NCBI GenBank assembly: GCA_001898855.1
Contig: MKVN01000032.1
Span: forward strand, 1 to 64,000
Length of the DNA: 64,000 nucleotides
Reading direction: 5' to 3'
Source of the DNA: Micrococcales bacterium 73-13
GTDB taxonomy: Bacteria; Actinomycetota; Actinomycetes; Actinomycetales; Microbacteriaceae
This document shows, in pieces, positions 16,312 through 25,081 of the stretch. Position 1 is the first letter of the stretch. The number at the start of each line of letters is the position of its first letter. The notes below the pieces were generated by a model, which was not told where the DNA came from, searched no databases, and was given only the letters and a program-made list of their open reading frames with translations. A program made the translations under genes and the position numbers.

Positions 16312-17709
16312 TCAGTGACCCGTGGTGAAGACGTGGTTCGGGTCGTACTTCGCCCGCACCGCCTCGAGCCGCTTCGCGACCTCCGGCGACCACAGCTTCT
16401 TCCACAGCTCGTCGTCCGGCGAGCCGGCCCAGTTGTAGTTGGTCTCCGCGCCCGCCCACTTCGCCAGCGCCGGGTAGAAGGCGTCGCGGGCGGCCGGGAA
16501 GGCCTCGGCGAACAGCTCCTCGACCGGGGTCGCGATGGTGAGCAGATGGTACGGCTGACGCGCCCCGCCGATGGAGTTGACGGTGTTCGCGCCCGCGGCC
16601 TCGATCTCGCCGCCGTGGCCCCAGTGACGCACCTCGGTCGCGACGAACGGGATGTCCTTGCCGTCGCCGGCGAACGACAGCAGCGTGTCCACGAACTCGT
16701 GGTCGATGTCGATCAGGCCCGCGCCGTGCACCGCCATCGGCAGCGGCCCGTCGGGGTCGAGGTGGATGAGGCCGAGCTCGTCGGCCGCCAGCAGCGTCAG
16801 CGTGTCGTGGTAGACCTCGCCCGCGGCCCGGATCGGCGCGATCGTCGCCTCGCCGCGCTCCCGCAGCTCCTCGTCCGATGCGCCCGGGTCGACGTAGCCG
16901 TAGCGGATGTGCAGCACGGTCTTCCCGGCGAAGATCTCCGGCACGCCGACCGGGGGGAAGCGCACGATGTTCGCCGAGGTGGTCGCCTCGACCGGCAGCG
17001 TCTTCGTCCAGTCGACCCAAGCGTGGTAGACCGGCTCGATCGCGTCGCCGACGAAGAACAGGCCGCCGCCGTAGACGTGCTCGAGCTCGAGCGCGTCGAA
17101 CGTCGCCTCGGTGACGAGGGCGAGCCCGACCTTGCCGCCCTTGAGCGCCTGGAACAGGTCGGGGTAGGAGTCCTTCGAGACGACCTTGGCCTCGCCGTCG
17201 GCGGTGACCACGCGGTAGGAGATGATGCGGTCCGCCGCGATGCCGAGCTTGCGGCTGAGCGGGCCGACGCCGCCGCCCATGGTCAGGCCGATGATGCCGA
17301 CCGAGGCCGAGGAGCCGGTGACCGCGAGCAGGCCCGCCTCGCGGATCTGGGGCAGGATCTGGAACCAGCGCAGGCCGGCGCCGACGGTGTAGGTGTGCGC
17401 GGCCTTGTCGATGGTGAGCTTGTTCAGCCGGTGGGTGCGCAGGTAGATGCCCTCGGTGAGCGGGCGGTACTGGCCGTGCCCGGTCGCCCCGATGACGATC
17501 GGGAGGTGGTTGGCGGCGGCGAACTTGACCACGGCGACCGCGTCGTCCTCGTTCGCGATGCCGATCACGTAGTCGGCGCCGATCTTCGATGCCGCGTTGT
17601 AGCCGGCCGCCTCCTCCGCGTAGCCGGCCTCGCCGCGAGCGAAGACGACCGCCTCCGGGCTGAGCGCGGCGCGGAGCTCCGCGACGGCGCTGTCAGGTGC
17701 TGCTCCCAT
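16312..17709 (-). CDS. Berberine-bridge-type FAD-linked oxidase
   Basis: A 465-residue oxidoreductase with the PCMH FAD-binding domain (about 40-210) and a C-terminal BBE segment (YNWAGSPDDELWKKLW through YDPNHVF). IGATGHGQY near residue 75 holds the His that commonly anchors FAD in this family; TMGGGVGPLSRKLG follows. I do not see the second, cysteinyl attachment residue, so a single covalent link is likely. The family oxidises alcohols, sugars or phenolic tetrahydro compounds with oxygen. ATG 17709 has AAGGAG upstream. It follows VAO2 by 40 bases and starts the block SDR2-SDR1-ADH1. The substrate is unknown. Confidence 0.82.
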   Translation of the reverse strand: MGAAPDSAVAELRAALSPEAVVFARGEAGYAEEAAGYNAASKIGADYVIGIANEDDAVAVVKFAAANHLPIVIGATGHGQYRPLTEGIYLRTHRLNKLTIDKAAHTYTVGAGLRWFQILPQIREAGLLAVTGSSASVGIIGLTMGGGVGPLSRKLGIAADRIISYRVVTADGEAKVVSKDSYPDLFQALKGGKVGLALVTEATFDALELEHVYGGGLFFVGDAIEPVYHAWVDWTKTLPVEATTSANIVRFPPVGVPEIFAGKTVLHIRYGYVDPGASDEELRERGEATIAPIRAAGEVYHDTLTLLAADELGLIHLDPDGPLPMAVHGAGLIDIDHEFVDTLLSFAGDGKDIPFVATEVRHWGHGGEIEAAGANTVNSIGGARQPYHLLTIATPVEELFAEAFPAARDAFYPALAKWAGAETNYNWAGSPDDELWKKLWSPEVAKRLEAVRAKYDPNHVFTTGH

Positions 17710-17749
17710 TGCTTCCCACTCCTTCGTTGGATGCTGATGCGTCTATTCT

Positions 17750-19318
17750 CTACCGCGCGCGATACGCCGCCGGCCAAATGCCGTGCCTGCCCGGCGCGAG
17801 GATGCCGTTCGGGTCGACCGCGTCCTTGATCGTCTCGACGAATCGACGATACGCGTGGTCGCCGAAGGAGTACTCGGCGGCGGCCTCGTCCATGAAGTCG
17901 ATGTGCGCGCGGTACTCGCCGTAGCCGAGCTCCCCCACCTCGCGGATCATCGTCTTCACGGTGCGGTAGGCCAGGCGGGTCGCCTCCTCGTCGCGGGTGT
18001 CGAAGCCGAACCCGCCGACCAGGATCGCCGCGCGCTCGCTCGCGACGCACATGCCCATCAGGAAGCTGGCGTCGGTCTCCCGCTTGACGATGCCGCTCAT
18101 GGTGTCGAGCGCCGCGCGGATCTGGGACCCCTCGAGCGGCACGACCGGCGAGAAGCCGACGTGGCCGAAGCCCTCGGGCATCGCCTCGAGCATGTCGAGG
18201 TTCGGCACGCCGCCCTGCACCTTGTCGACGAAGTGGTGCAGCTCGCCCCACTCGTGGCGCAGGAAGGTGCGCTCGTGATCGACCCGGCTGCCCTCGATCG
18301 CCGACCAGGCGGCCTCGATCCGCTCGACGTGACGCGCGACGACGGCCTCGTCGCCCCAGACCGCCGCGCGCATCCCCCACCGGCCGACGCCGGTGCGGTC
18401 CGCGAGCTCGTCGAGCTCCGCCTCGCCGAGGGTGCCCTTGGACTGCATCTGGCCGAGCACGTCGGGGAAGTGCGTGGCGAGGGTGAGGGTGTTCTGGATC
18501 ACGGGCACGCCGCGCAGGATCCCGTCCAGGCGCAGCTCGCGCAGGATGTCGATCGCCTGCTCCAGCTGGTGGTCGCGAGGCACCGTCAGGAACAGCGGCG
18601 CGTACGCCTCCGGCTTGCGCATGAGCCAGTAGCCCATCCTCGTGACGATGCCGAAGTTCGACTGGACGAACATCGGCTCGAGGGTCGGGCCGAGGCCGCG
18701 CTTGTACGTGTGCCAGGCCTTCGAGTCCGGGATGGCGCCCATGCCGGTGCGCAGCAGCGAGCCGTCGGCGAGCACGATCTCCATGCCGGTCGGCGCCTGG
18801 AAGTCCATGCCGTACGGCAGGTAGGTCATGCCCGAGTCCATCGAGTTGCCGATGACGGAGCCCCAGCCGAGGTCGGCGACCGAGACGAGCAGGTCGTCGT
18901 GCCCGGCCGCGGCGATCGCGGCATGCAGGTCCATCCAGGTCACGCCCGGCTCGACGACCGCGTAGGCGAGCGTCGGGTCGATCTCGAGCACCCGGTCCAT
19001 CCGGCGCAGCGACACGAGCACGGAGCCCCTGACCCGCGGGCTCGGCCCGCCGTAGCCGTTGTTGCGCCCCTGCGAGGAGGTCCAGATCGGCACCCCCTCC
19101 TCGTTCGCGATCCGCACGACCGCCTGCACCTCCTCGGTCGAGGCGGGGTAGAGCACGGCGGACGAGTCGTAGCTGCGGTCCTCCTGGGCCCAGTACGGGT
19201 CGCGGTACTCGTCGCGGCCCTCGCGGGAGGTGACGACCGCCTCGGCGCCGATCGCGTCGCGGAAGCGCTGCGCGACCGCCTCGGGCAGCTCGTAGGGCGC
19301 GGGCTCGACGCGGGTCAC
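17750..19318 (-). CDS. Vanillyl-alcohol/eugenol-oxidase-type flavoprotein 2 (VAO2)
   Basis: A 522-residue paralogue of VAO1. The same residues are kept: Tyr89 in NNGYGG, Asp149 in ADLGWGS, the FAD-linking His386 in GHVGFSP and the Tyr-Arg pair in GYGEYRAH. Differences cluster between residues 260 and 440, around the substrate cavity, so a different para-substituent is plausible. The GTG start overlaps the stop of the CMD-like gene (GTGA). It therefore belongs to an operon with two CMD-like proteins and an HIBADH-like dehydrogenase, unlike VAO1, which is paired with a cupin. Confidence 0.87.
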   Translation of the reverse strand: MTRVEPAPYELPEAVAQRFRDAIGAEAVVTSREGRDEYRDPYWAQEDRSYDSSAVLYPASTEEVQAVVRIANEEGVPIWTSSQGRNNGYGGPSPRVRGSVLVSLRRMDRVLEIDPTLAYAVVEPGVTWMDLHAAIAAAGHDDLLVSVADLGWGSVIGNSMDSGMTYLPYGMDFQAPTGMEIVLADGSLLRTGMGAIPDSKAWHTYKRGLGPTLEPMFVQSNFGIVTRMGYWLMRKPEAYAPLFLTVPRDHQLEQAIDILRELRLDGILRGVPVIQNTLTLATHFPDVLGQMQSKGTLGEAELDELADRTGVGRWGMRAAVWGDEAVVARHVERIEAAWSAIEGSRVDHERTFLRHEWGELHHFVDKVQGGVPNLDMLEAMPEGFGHVGFSPVVPLEGSQIRAALDTMSGIVKRETDASFLMGMCVASERAAILVGGFGFDTRDEEATRLAYRTVKTMIREVGELGYGEYRAHIDFMDEAAAEYSFGDHAYRRFVETIKDAVDPNGILAPGRHGIWPAAYRAR

Positions 19319-20022
19319 AGCAGGCCCCGCTTCCGCGCCTCGTCGACCAGGACGGGCGCCGCCTCGGTGACGGCGTGGATCGAGAGCGTCATCGCGATCT
19401 CCAGGACCTCCATGAGCTCCTGCGCGGTCGCGCCGTAGCGGATCGCGTTCTCGATGTGCAGCCGGCCGCCGGAGGTGTAGAGGTGCGTCGCGGCGAAGTC
19501 GAAGGCGATGTAGACGAACTCCTTCTGCTTCGGCGAGAGCGGGCCGGAAACCCACGGCACCGAGGAGAACTCGGTGTACGCGTCGAAGAACTCCGGGGCG
19601 AGCTCGAGGATCTCGTCCCAGAAGGGATGCCAGTAGCCGCGCTTGGCGGTGAACTCGGCCTTCAGCCGCTCCTGGTACTCGGTCAGCGGCGCCGTCTCGC
19701 GCAGGCCCTGCTGCTCGAGCACGTCGACGAGGATCGGCACGCCGATGTTCAGCGCGTGGATCCCGAGCGTCGCGCAGCACTCGAGCACCTCCATCACCTC
19801 GGCCGGCGTCGCGCCCGCGTCGAAGCAGGCGCCGATGTCGTCGCGCAGCGCCGGGACGTAGAGGTGCGTCGCGTTCGCGTCGACCGCGAGTCGGATGAAC
19901 GACTGCGTCTTCGCGTCCAGCGCCGCCGTGCGACGGGGCGCGTCCTCGAGCTTCCGGTACGCGGCGAGGAACGCGGGGTCGAGCCGGCCGATGGCGTCGA
20001 ACGCCGCCTCGTCGCGCGGCAT
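19315..20022 (-). CDS. Double-domain carboxymuconolactone-decarboxylase-like protein
   Basis: A 235-residue protein with two CMD-family domains in tandem (about 30-110 and 145-230), each with the helical pattern ATHLY, then GAT(P/A)xE(V/L)MEVLE. No AhpD-type CxxC is present, so peroxidase or disulfide activity is unlikely. In protocatechuate degradation the family decarboxylates a muconolactone; divergent members act on other beta-keto or lactone acids. It is separated by one base from the HIBADH-like gene upstream and overlaps VAO2 downstream, so it probably acts in the VAO2 pathway. The reaction is unknown. Confidence 0.75.
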   Translation of the reverse strand: MPRDEAAFDAIGRLDPAFLAAYRKLEDAPRRTAALDAKTQSFIRLAVDANATHLYVPALRDDIGACFDAGATPAEVMEVLECCATLGIHALNIGVPILVDVLEQQGLRETAPLTEYQERLKAEFTAKRGYWHPFWDEILELAPEFFDAYTEFSSVPWVSGPLSPKQKEFVYIAFDFAATHLYTSGGRLHIENAIRYGATAQELMEVLEIAMTLSIHAVTEAAPVLVDEARKRGLL

Positions 20023-20023
20023 C

Positions 20024-20911
20024 TCAGTCGCCCTCGACGAGACCGGCCGGGTGCTCGCGGAGCCACTTCGCGACGGCGGTGTGGTCGCTGCCGGGCTCGA
20101 GGTCGGCGACCGCCCGCGTCCAGTGCGCGACGGCGACGTCGCTGAGCGTCGACGGCGTGCCGAGCGCGTGCGCGAGGCCGGTCGCGATCCTCATGTCCTT
20201 GAGCATGAGCGCCGCGCCGAATCCGGCGTCGTAGGTCTCCGGGACGATGAACGTCGGCCACTTGTACTGCGTCGAGCCGCTGCGCCCGCTCGACGCGTTG
20301 ATCACCTCGAGCATGAGGCTCGGATCGAGGCCGAACTCGATGCCGGTGAGCATCGCCTCGCTCGAGCCCCAGAGGTGGATCGCGGACATCAGGTTGTTGA
20401 TCGCCTTGAGCGCGTGGCCCGCCCCGATCGCCCCGACGTGCGTCGGCTTGCCGAGCAGCGAGAGCAGCTCGCGGACCTCGGCGAACTCCGCGTCCGATCC
20501 GCCGACCATGATCGCGAGCGTCCCCTCGGTCGCGCCCTTGACCCCGCCGGAGACCGGCGCGTCGATGAGCCGCACGCCGCCGGCCGCGACCCGCTCGGCG
20601 AGCGCGCGCGTGCGCAGCGGCTCGGACGAGCTCATGTCGACGACGATCGCCCCCGGCTTCAGGCTCGGCAGCACCTCGGCGACGACCGCCTCGACGACAT
20701 CGGAGTTCGGCAGCATGGTGATGACGACGTCCGCGCCGGCGGCGGCCTCGGCGGCCGTCGACGCCGGCGTGCCGCCCGCCTCGGCGAACCTCGCCCTGGC
20801 CGCCTCGGCGACGTCGAAGCCGCGGACGGCGACCCCGGCCGCGACGAGCCGCGCGGTCATGGGCGTGCCCATGTTCCCGAGGCCGATGAACGCGACGCTC
20901 TGGCCGGCCAT
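20024..20911 (-). CDS. 3-hydroxyisobutyrate-dehydrogenase-family protein 1
   Basis: A 295-residue beta-hydroxyacid dehydrogenase: FIGLGNMGTPM cofactor motif, DAPVSGGVKGA substrate loop and the catalytic Lys in GAGHALKAINN near residue 170. The family interconverts beta-hydroxy acids and semialdehydes with NAD(P). It is one of three family members in the island. The ATG overlaps the PcaC-like stop by one base and the stop lies one base before the double-CMD start, so the order PcaC-like, HIBADH, CMD, VAO2 is one operon. The substrate is presumably an aliphatic acid derived from the ring or side chain. Confidence 0.87.
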   Translation of the reverse strand: MAGQSVAFIGLGNMGTPMTARLVAAGVAVRGFDVAEAARARFAEAGGTPASTAAEAAAGADVVITMLPNSDVVEAVVAEVLPSLKPGAIVVDMSSSEPLRTRALAERVAAGGVRLIDAPVSGGVKGATEGTLAIMVGGSDAEFAEVRELLSLLGKPTHVGAIGAGHALKAINNLMSAIHLWGSSEAMLTGIEFGLDPSLMLEVINASSGRSGSTQYKWPTFIVPETYDAGFGAALMLKDMRIATGLAHALGTPSTLSDVAVAHWTRAVADLEPGSDHTAVAKWLREHPAGLVEGD

Positions 20912-21318
20912 CAGAGCTCCCCCGCCGTCTTCATCTCCTCGATCTTCGCCTCGGCGATGCGGAAGGACTCGAGCGAGGCGGGCACGCCGACGTAGATCGC
21001 GACCTGCAGCAGCACCTCCTGGATCTCCTCGACGGTGGCGCCGTTGCGGATCGCGCCGCGGACGTGCGCGCCGAGCTCGTGGCCGCGGTTCAGCGCCGAC
21101 AGCATCGCGAGGTTGATGAGGCTGCGCGTCTTGTCCGGGAGTCCGTCGCGGTTCCAGATGACGCCCCAGCAGTACTCGGTCACGAGCTCCTGGATCGGAC
21201 GGGCGAACTCGGTCGTCTGCCCGAGGGATCGCTCCACGTGCGCGGCGCCGAGCACCTGCTTCCGCTTCTCGAGACCGGCCTCGAAGGTCTCCTTGCGCGT
21301 CGTCGTGTCGTCAGCCAT
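20911..21318 (-). CDS. PcaC-like carboxymuconolactone decarboxylase
   Basis: A 135-residue single-domain CMD protein, the usual size of 4-carboxymuconolactone decarboxylase. It has the typical run EYCWGVIWNRDGL, RSLINLAMLSALNRGHE, LGAHVRGAIRNGAT and EVLLQVAIYVGVPA. This is the best candidate in the island for a protocatechuate-branch step, but no protocatechuate dioxygenase, PcaB or PcaD accompanies it. ATG 21318 is chosen; a TTG three codons earlier is possible. It is the first gene of the operon that ends with VAO2. Confidence 0.82.
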   Translation of the reverse strand: MADDTTTRKETFEAGLEKRKQVLGAAHVERSLGQTTEFARPIQELVTEYCWGVIWNRDGLPDKTRSLINLAMLSALNRGHELGAHVRGAIRNGATVEEIQEVLLQVAIYVGVPASLESFRIAEAKIEEMKTAGEL

Positions 21319-21364
21319 GTCGTTCAAATCGCCTGTCTTCTATCTGTCTGGTGGTGTGGATCCG

Positions 21365-22255
21365 TCAGTCCGCCTCGTGGAGCCGGACGTGCCCCGAGAC
21401 GTCGCCGATCGCGTCGACGACGGTGTTGCTGATCTCGTTCGCGTAGCCGAGCGCGTTGGCCAGGCCGAAGCTGGCGAGCGGGCCGGAGGCGTTCAGCGAG
21501 GAGACGCCGAGCTCGTGGAGGTGGTCGACGTAGAGCACGACGTCCTTCGTCATGAGCGCGTTCGTCAGGCCGCCCTTGAGGTAGTCGCCGTGGATGATCT
21601 TCGGGAAGCGGTTCTGCGTCGCGAAGTTGACGCCGCTCGAGGAGTTGAGCACGTCGAGGACCGTCTGCAGGTCGAGCCCGGCCTTCTTCGCCGCGACCAT
21701 CACCTCGGCGGTCGCGGACAGCGCGATGGCGTTCAGGAAGTTGTTGAGCAGCTTCGTCGAGTGGCCGGCGCCGGGGCCGCCGAGCAGGAACACGTTCGTC
21801 GCGAAGTGCGCGAAGATCGGCCGCACCCGCTCCAGCGCCTCCGCGGAGCCGCCGACCATGAGCGTCAGCGTCCCCTTCTCGGCGGCGGCCGCGCCGCCCG
21901 AGATGCCGGCGTCGAGGTATTCGGCGCCGAGCCCCTGCAGGCGCGCGTGGATGCCCTGGGTCGAGCTCGGGGCCGCGGTCGACAGGTCGACGACGACCTG
22001 TCCGGGGCGCAGCGCCGCGAGGAAGGCCTCGTCGAGGACGACCCGCTCGACCACTCTGCTGTCCGGCAGCGAGAGCAGCACGACGTCCGAGTCCGCCACG
22101 ACCCGCGCCGCCGACTCGGCCGCGGACGCGCCCGCCGCGGCGACGGCCTCCGCGTTCATGTCGAAGCCGAGGACCGGCTCGCCTCCGTCGACGATGCGGC
22201 GGGTCATCCGGCCGCCCATGTTCCCCAGGCCGATGAATCCGATGCGGTCCGTCAT
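21365..22255 (-). CDS. 3-hydroxyisobutyrate-dehydrogenase-family protein 2
   Basis: A 296-residue beta-hydroxyacid dehydrogenase with FIGLGNMGGRM at the N-terminus, DAGISGGAAAAEKGT as the substrate loop and the catalytic Lys in GAGHSTKLLNN near residue 170. The loop differs from paralogue 1 (SGGVKG), suggesting a different acid. It overlaps the lactonase-like gene upstream (ATGA) and is the last gene of the NmrA-MBL-HIBADH2 unit, which has a GntR-type box at 24043. Confidence 0.86.
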   Translation of the reverse strand: MTDRIGFIGLGNMGGRMTRRIVDGGEPVLGFDMNAEAVAAAGASAAESAARVVADSDVVLLSLPDSRVVERVVLDEAFLAALRPGQVVVDLSTAAPSSTQGIHARLQGLGAEYLDAGISGGAAAAEKGTLTLMVGGSAEALERVRPIFAHFATNVFLLGGPGAGHSTKLLNNFLNAIALSATAEVMVAAKKAGLDLQTVLDVLNSSSGVNFATQNRFPKIIHGDYLKGGLTNALMTKDVVLYVDHLHELGVSSLNASGPLASFGLANALGYANEISNTVVDAIGDVSGHVRLHEAD

Positions 22256-23064
22256 GAGATCCTCCCGATCCTGGACGCGATGCCGGCGAGCGGGCCGTCC
22301 TCGACCCGGGTGAAGCGGTTCAGGGTGTCCGGGTCGTGACCCGGGACGAGGTGCTGGACCTCGCCGGCCTCGACGAGCGCGCGGATCCGGTCGAAGCCGT
22401 CGTACATCCGCGGCAGATCCGCGACGTAGGCGAACGGCAGGTCGTCCTCGTACTCCTCGTAGTAGTGGACGGTGTCGGAGGCGAGCAGCACCGTGCCCTC
22501 CGAGGTCTTGACCTTGACGACGCTGACCCCCGGCGTGTGCCCGCCGAACTCGATGACGTCGATGCCGGGCGCGAGCTCGAGCGTGCCGGAGAACGTCGTG
22601 ACCCGCCCGGCGTCGTAGGCGGCGCGCAGCGCGTCGATCTCCTCGTCCTCGGTCGACCAGGCGAACTGGGCCCGGCGGCCCATCGGGCTGTCCCAGAACT
22701 CGTACTCGGCCTGCGAGATGAAGATGCGCGAGGCCGGGAACTTGTCCAGGTTGCCGATGTGGTCGTAGTGCGCGTGCGTGACGACGATGGTCTGCTCGGC
22801 GGCGATGTCGATGCCGAGCGCCGCGTAGATCTCCTCGGGCGCCTTGACGAAGGTGCGGTTGCGGTTCCGGCCGCCGGCGACGGAGAAGCCGACGTCGACG
22901 AGGACGGTGCGCCGGGCGTTCCGGACGATCCAGACGAAGTAGTCCATCCCGATCGGGCCGTCCGGCTGGCCGTAGATGCCGTAGTTGAGGTACACCTCGG
23001 CGCGGTGCCCCTCCCGCGTCCCGTACTGGGCGATCAGGACCTCGTACTCGTCGTCGGAGGACAC
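22252..23064 (-). CDS. Metallo-beta-lactamase-fold hydrolase, lactonase-like
   Basis: A 270-residue MBL-fold protein with the metal motif THAHYDHIGN near residue 102, a later His in FGGHTPG, the bridging Asp in ASDTVH and the last His in VPGHDPD. This set is typical of the N-acyl-homoserine-lactonase branch. In a catabolic operon between an NmrA reductase and an HIBADH-like enzyme, hydrolysis of a pathway lactone is more likely than quorum quenching (inference). The GTG start at 23064 precedes VSSDDEY and lies two bases before the NmrA stop. Confidence 0.82.
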   Translation of the reverse strand: MSSDDEYEVLIAQYGTREGHRAEVYLNYGIYGQPDGPIGMDYFVWIVRNARRTVLVDVGFSVAGGRNRNRTFVKAPEEIYAALGIDIAAEQTIVVTHAHYDHIGNLDKFPASRIFISQAEYEFWDSPMGRRAQFAWSTEDEEIDALRAAYDAGRVTTFSGTLELAPGIDVIEFGGHTPGVSVVKVKTSEGTVLLASDTVHYYEEYEDDLPFAYVADLPRMYDGFDRIRALVEAGEVQHLVPGHDPDTLNRFTRVEDGPLAGIASRIGRIS

Positions 23065-23066
23065 GG

Positions 23067-24011
23067 TCAGGCCCCCGGACCGGCGGGAGCCGGCGGCCAG
23101 GTGGGCCGGCGCTCCTCCATCAGCGTGCGCAGCGACTTCGGCCTGCGACCGGTGAAGCGCTCGACGACGTCGGTCGTGACGTCGAGGTGGCCGTCGCGGA
23201 TCATCCGCCCGAACGTGACCATGCCGTCGCTCGACCACGGCACCGGCGAGTTGGAGAAGTCGCCGGTCGCGGAGTCGCGCGGCACGCCGAGGGAGTCCCA
23301 CATCGCGTACATCGCGTCGTCGTCGAGGTCGAGGTGCTCGATCTCGGCGCCGGAGAGCTCGACGATGAGGTCGGTGACGTCGCGGTAGGAGAGGGTCTCG
23401 GGGCCGGTCACGTCGTAGCCGGTGTCCGGCTCGCCGAGGCCCTGCAGCACCTTCGCGGCGACCCTGGCGACGTCCTCCCGGGCGACGAAGCCGACCCGGC
23501 CCTCGCCGGCGTTGCCGATGCTCTTGCCGGTCGTGATCGCGATCGCCGCCTGGTTCTCCGCCATCGCGTCGGCGTACTGGTTGTTCCGCAGGAAGTTGTA
23601 GGCGATCCCCGACTCTGCGATGAGGCGCTCGGTGAGCTTGTGGTCGGCGACCTCGACCGAGTTGACCTCCGGCCGCTCGGCGCCGTTGAACGAGGTGTAG
23701 ACGATGTGCCGGACGCCGGCCTCGACAGCCGCCTCGACGGCGTTCGTGTGCTGGCGCTGCCGGGCGGGGCCGGCGTCCATCCCCGAGACGAGCAGGAGGT
23801 GGTCGGCGCCCTGGAAGGCCGCGACCAGGGAGGCCTTGTCGTTGTAGTCGGCCTCGCGCGCGTCGGCTCCTCTCGCCCGCCAGGCGGCGAGCGTCTCGGG
23901 GCTGCGGCTGGTCACGCGGATCTCGGAGATCGGCACCCCGTCGGTGAGCAGGTTCTCGGCGACCGCGTTGCCGATGTACCCGCTGACTCCGGTCACGACG
24001 TAGAGGCTCAT
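23067..24011 (-). CDS. NmrA-like NAD(P)-binding oxidoreductase
   Basis: A 314-residue atypical SDR of the NmrA/quinone oxidoreductase-2 type: VVTGVSGYIGNAVAENLL at the N-terminus, then DHLLLVSGMD and YTSFNGAE. The mobile C-terminal segment includes VTGPETLSYRDVTDLI, often seen in NAD(P)H:quinone oxidoreductases and in reductases acting on phenylpropanoid-like substrates. ATG 24011 follows GGGAGAAA. It is the first gene of a three-gene unit; the GntR-type box TCGTATGACAA sits 32 bases upstream of the start. It could reduce a quinone methide or quinone formed by the oxidases. Confidence 0.8.
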   Translation of the reverse strand: MSLYVVTGVSGYIGNAVAENLLTDGVPISEIRVTSRSPETLAAWRARGADAREADYNDKASLVAAFQGADHLLLVSGMDAGPARQRQHTNAVEAAVEAGVRHIVYTSFNGAERPEVNSVEVADHKLTERLIAESGIAYNFLRNNQYADAMAENQAAIAITTGKSIGNAGEGRVGFVAREDVARVAAKVLQGLGEPDTGYDVTGPETLSYRDVTDLIVELSGAEIEHLDLDDDAMYAMWDSLGVPRDSATGDFSNSPVPWSSDGMVTFGRMIRDGHLDVTTDVVERFTGRRPKSLRTLMEERRPTWPPAPAGPGA

Positions 24012-24042
24012 GACGCTTTCTCCCTTGAAATGCTCGGGTACA

Positions 24043-24053
24043 TCGTATGACAA
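24043..24053 (-). promoter_or_regulatory. GntR-type operator upstream of the NmrA-MBL-HIBADH2 unit
   Basis: On the minus strand this reads TTGTCATACGA, fitting TNGTNNNACNA in both orientations. A possible -10, TACGAT, overlaps its 3' half. It lies 32 bases before the NmrA start. Confidence 0.55.
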
Positions 24054-24075
24054 TCCGACGGTCCGCGGTGCCGCC

Positions 24076-24912
24076 TCAGGCGGACCCGAAGGCCGCGAGC
24101 AGCTCCCGATCCAGCTCGGCCGGGTCCCACAGGCCCGCGCCGCCGCCGTAGCGGTTGGTGTTCTGCACGCTCGCGCCGCCGTCGACGGAGAGGACGGCGC
24201 CGGTGACGTAGGAGGCGTCGTCCGAGAGCAGGAACGCGACCGCGGCGGCCACCTCGTCCGGCTCGCCGGCGCGGCGCAGCGGCGACGTGCTCGCGCGCTT
24301 GCGCATGTCGGCGATGCCCGCCTCGCCGAAGATCGGAGTGGGCACGATGCCGGGGGCGACGCCGTTGACGCGCACGCCGATCGGCCCGCCGGCGACCGCC
24401 GCCCCGTGGATGAGGCCGGTCACGCCGTGCTTCGACGTGGTGTACGCGAGCAGGTCCTGCGCCCCGCGCAGGCTCGCGATCGAGGCGGTGATCACGATCG
24501 AGCCGGCCCGGCCGGTCTCCATGAAGCGCCGGAACGCGGCCCGGGTGCCGAGGAACGGGCCGCGCAGGTTGACGGCCATCACGGCGTCCCACTCCGAGAC
24601 GGTCGCGTCGACGAGCGGGAGGTTCGGCTTGCCGGCGATGCCGGCGTTCAGGTGGTGGAGGTCGACCGAGCCGAACGCGTCGATCGCCGCGGCCATGTAC
24701 GCCTCGACGCCCGCCTCGGTCGACACGTCCGCGCCGACGCCGATCGCCTCGCCGGGCAGCGCGGCGGCGGCCGCGGCGGCCCGCTCGCCGTCGAGGTCGA
24801 CGACGACGACGTTCGCGCCGGCGCGGGCGAGCCGCTCGGTCACCGCGGAGCCGATGCCTCCGACACCGCCCGTGACGACGGCCACCTTGCCGGCCAGACC
24901 CGCGTACGTCAT
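24076..24912 (-). CDS. Short-chain dehydrogenase/reductase 3
   Basis: A 278-residue classical SDR: TGGVGGIGSAV cofactor motif near residue 14, LNAGIAG, the active-site Ser in ITASIASL and YTTSK, and the C-terminal VTGAVLSVDGGASVQ typical of the FabG-like branch. ATG 24912 follows GGAGG. It lies alone between the NmrA unit and the divergent GntR1 gene. Its promoter carries a TATACT -10 and a GntR-type box (24977-24994), so it probably answers to the same regulator. The substrate is unknown. Confidence 0.87.
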   Translation of the reverse strand: MTYAGLAGKVAVVTGGVGGIGSAVTERLARAGANVVVVDLDGERAAAAAAALPGEAIGVGADVSTEAGVEAYMAAAIDAFGSVDLHHLNAGIAGKPNLPLVDATVSEWDAVMAVNLRGPFLGTRAAFRRFMETGRAGSIVITASIASLRGAQDLLAYTTSKHGVTGLIHGAAVAGGPIGVRVNGVAPGIVPTPIFGEAGIADMRKRASTSPLRRAGEPDEVAAAVAFLLSDDASYVTGAVLSVDGGASVQNTNRYGGGAGLWDPAELDRELLAAFGSA

Positions 24913-24976
24913 GACACGCCTCCGATCGAGTCCCGGAGACCGCCCGACCGCTGCGTCGGACCCCTTCCACCCGGGA

Positions 24977-24994
24977 TTGTCAGACGATAGTATA
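24977..24994 (-). promoter_or_regulatory. Promoter -10 and GntR-type operator of SDR3
   Basis: On the minus strand TATACT (24994-24989) is followed one base later by TCGTCTGACAA (24987-24977), which fits TNGTNNNACNA. This repeats the arrangement at 10220-10236: operator directly downstream of the -10. It is also only 88 bases from the divergent GntR1 start. Confidence 0.6.
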
Positions 24995-25081
24995 CGGAAC
25001 ACGACCCGCCGCGGGGCGGCCGGCTGACGGCGCGAGGACCCCGCCGAAGATAGGATCGGCCAGCGCGTGGGAGGAGGCGGC

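Noticed and set aside
19315..20022. Double CMD protein as an AhpD-type alkyl hydroperoxidase
   Set aside because: The CxxC redox motif of AhpD is absent from both domains.
21344..21354. CTGTCTGGTGG upstream of the PcaC-like gene as another GntR box
   Set aside because: Only the left half fits; three of the conserved right-half positions differ.
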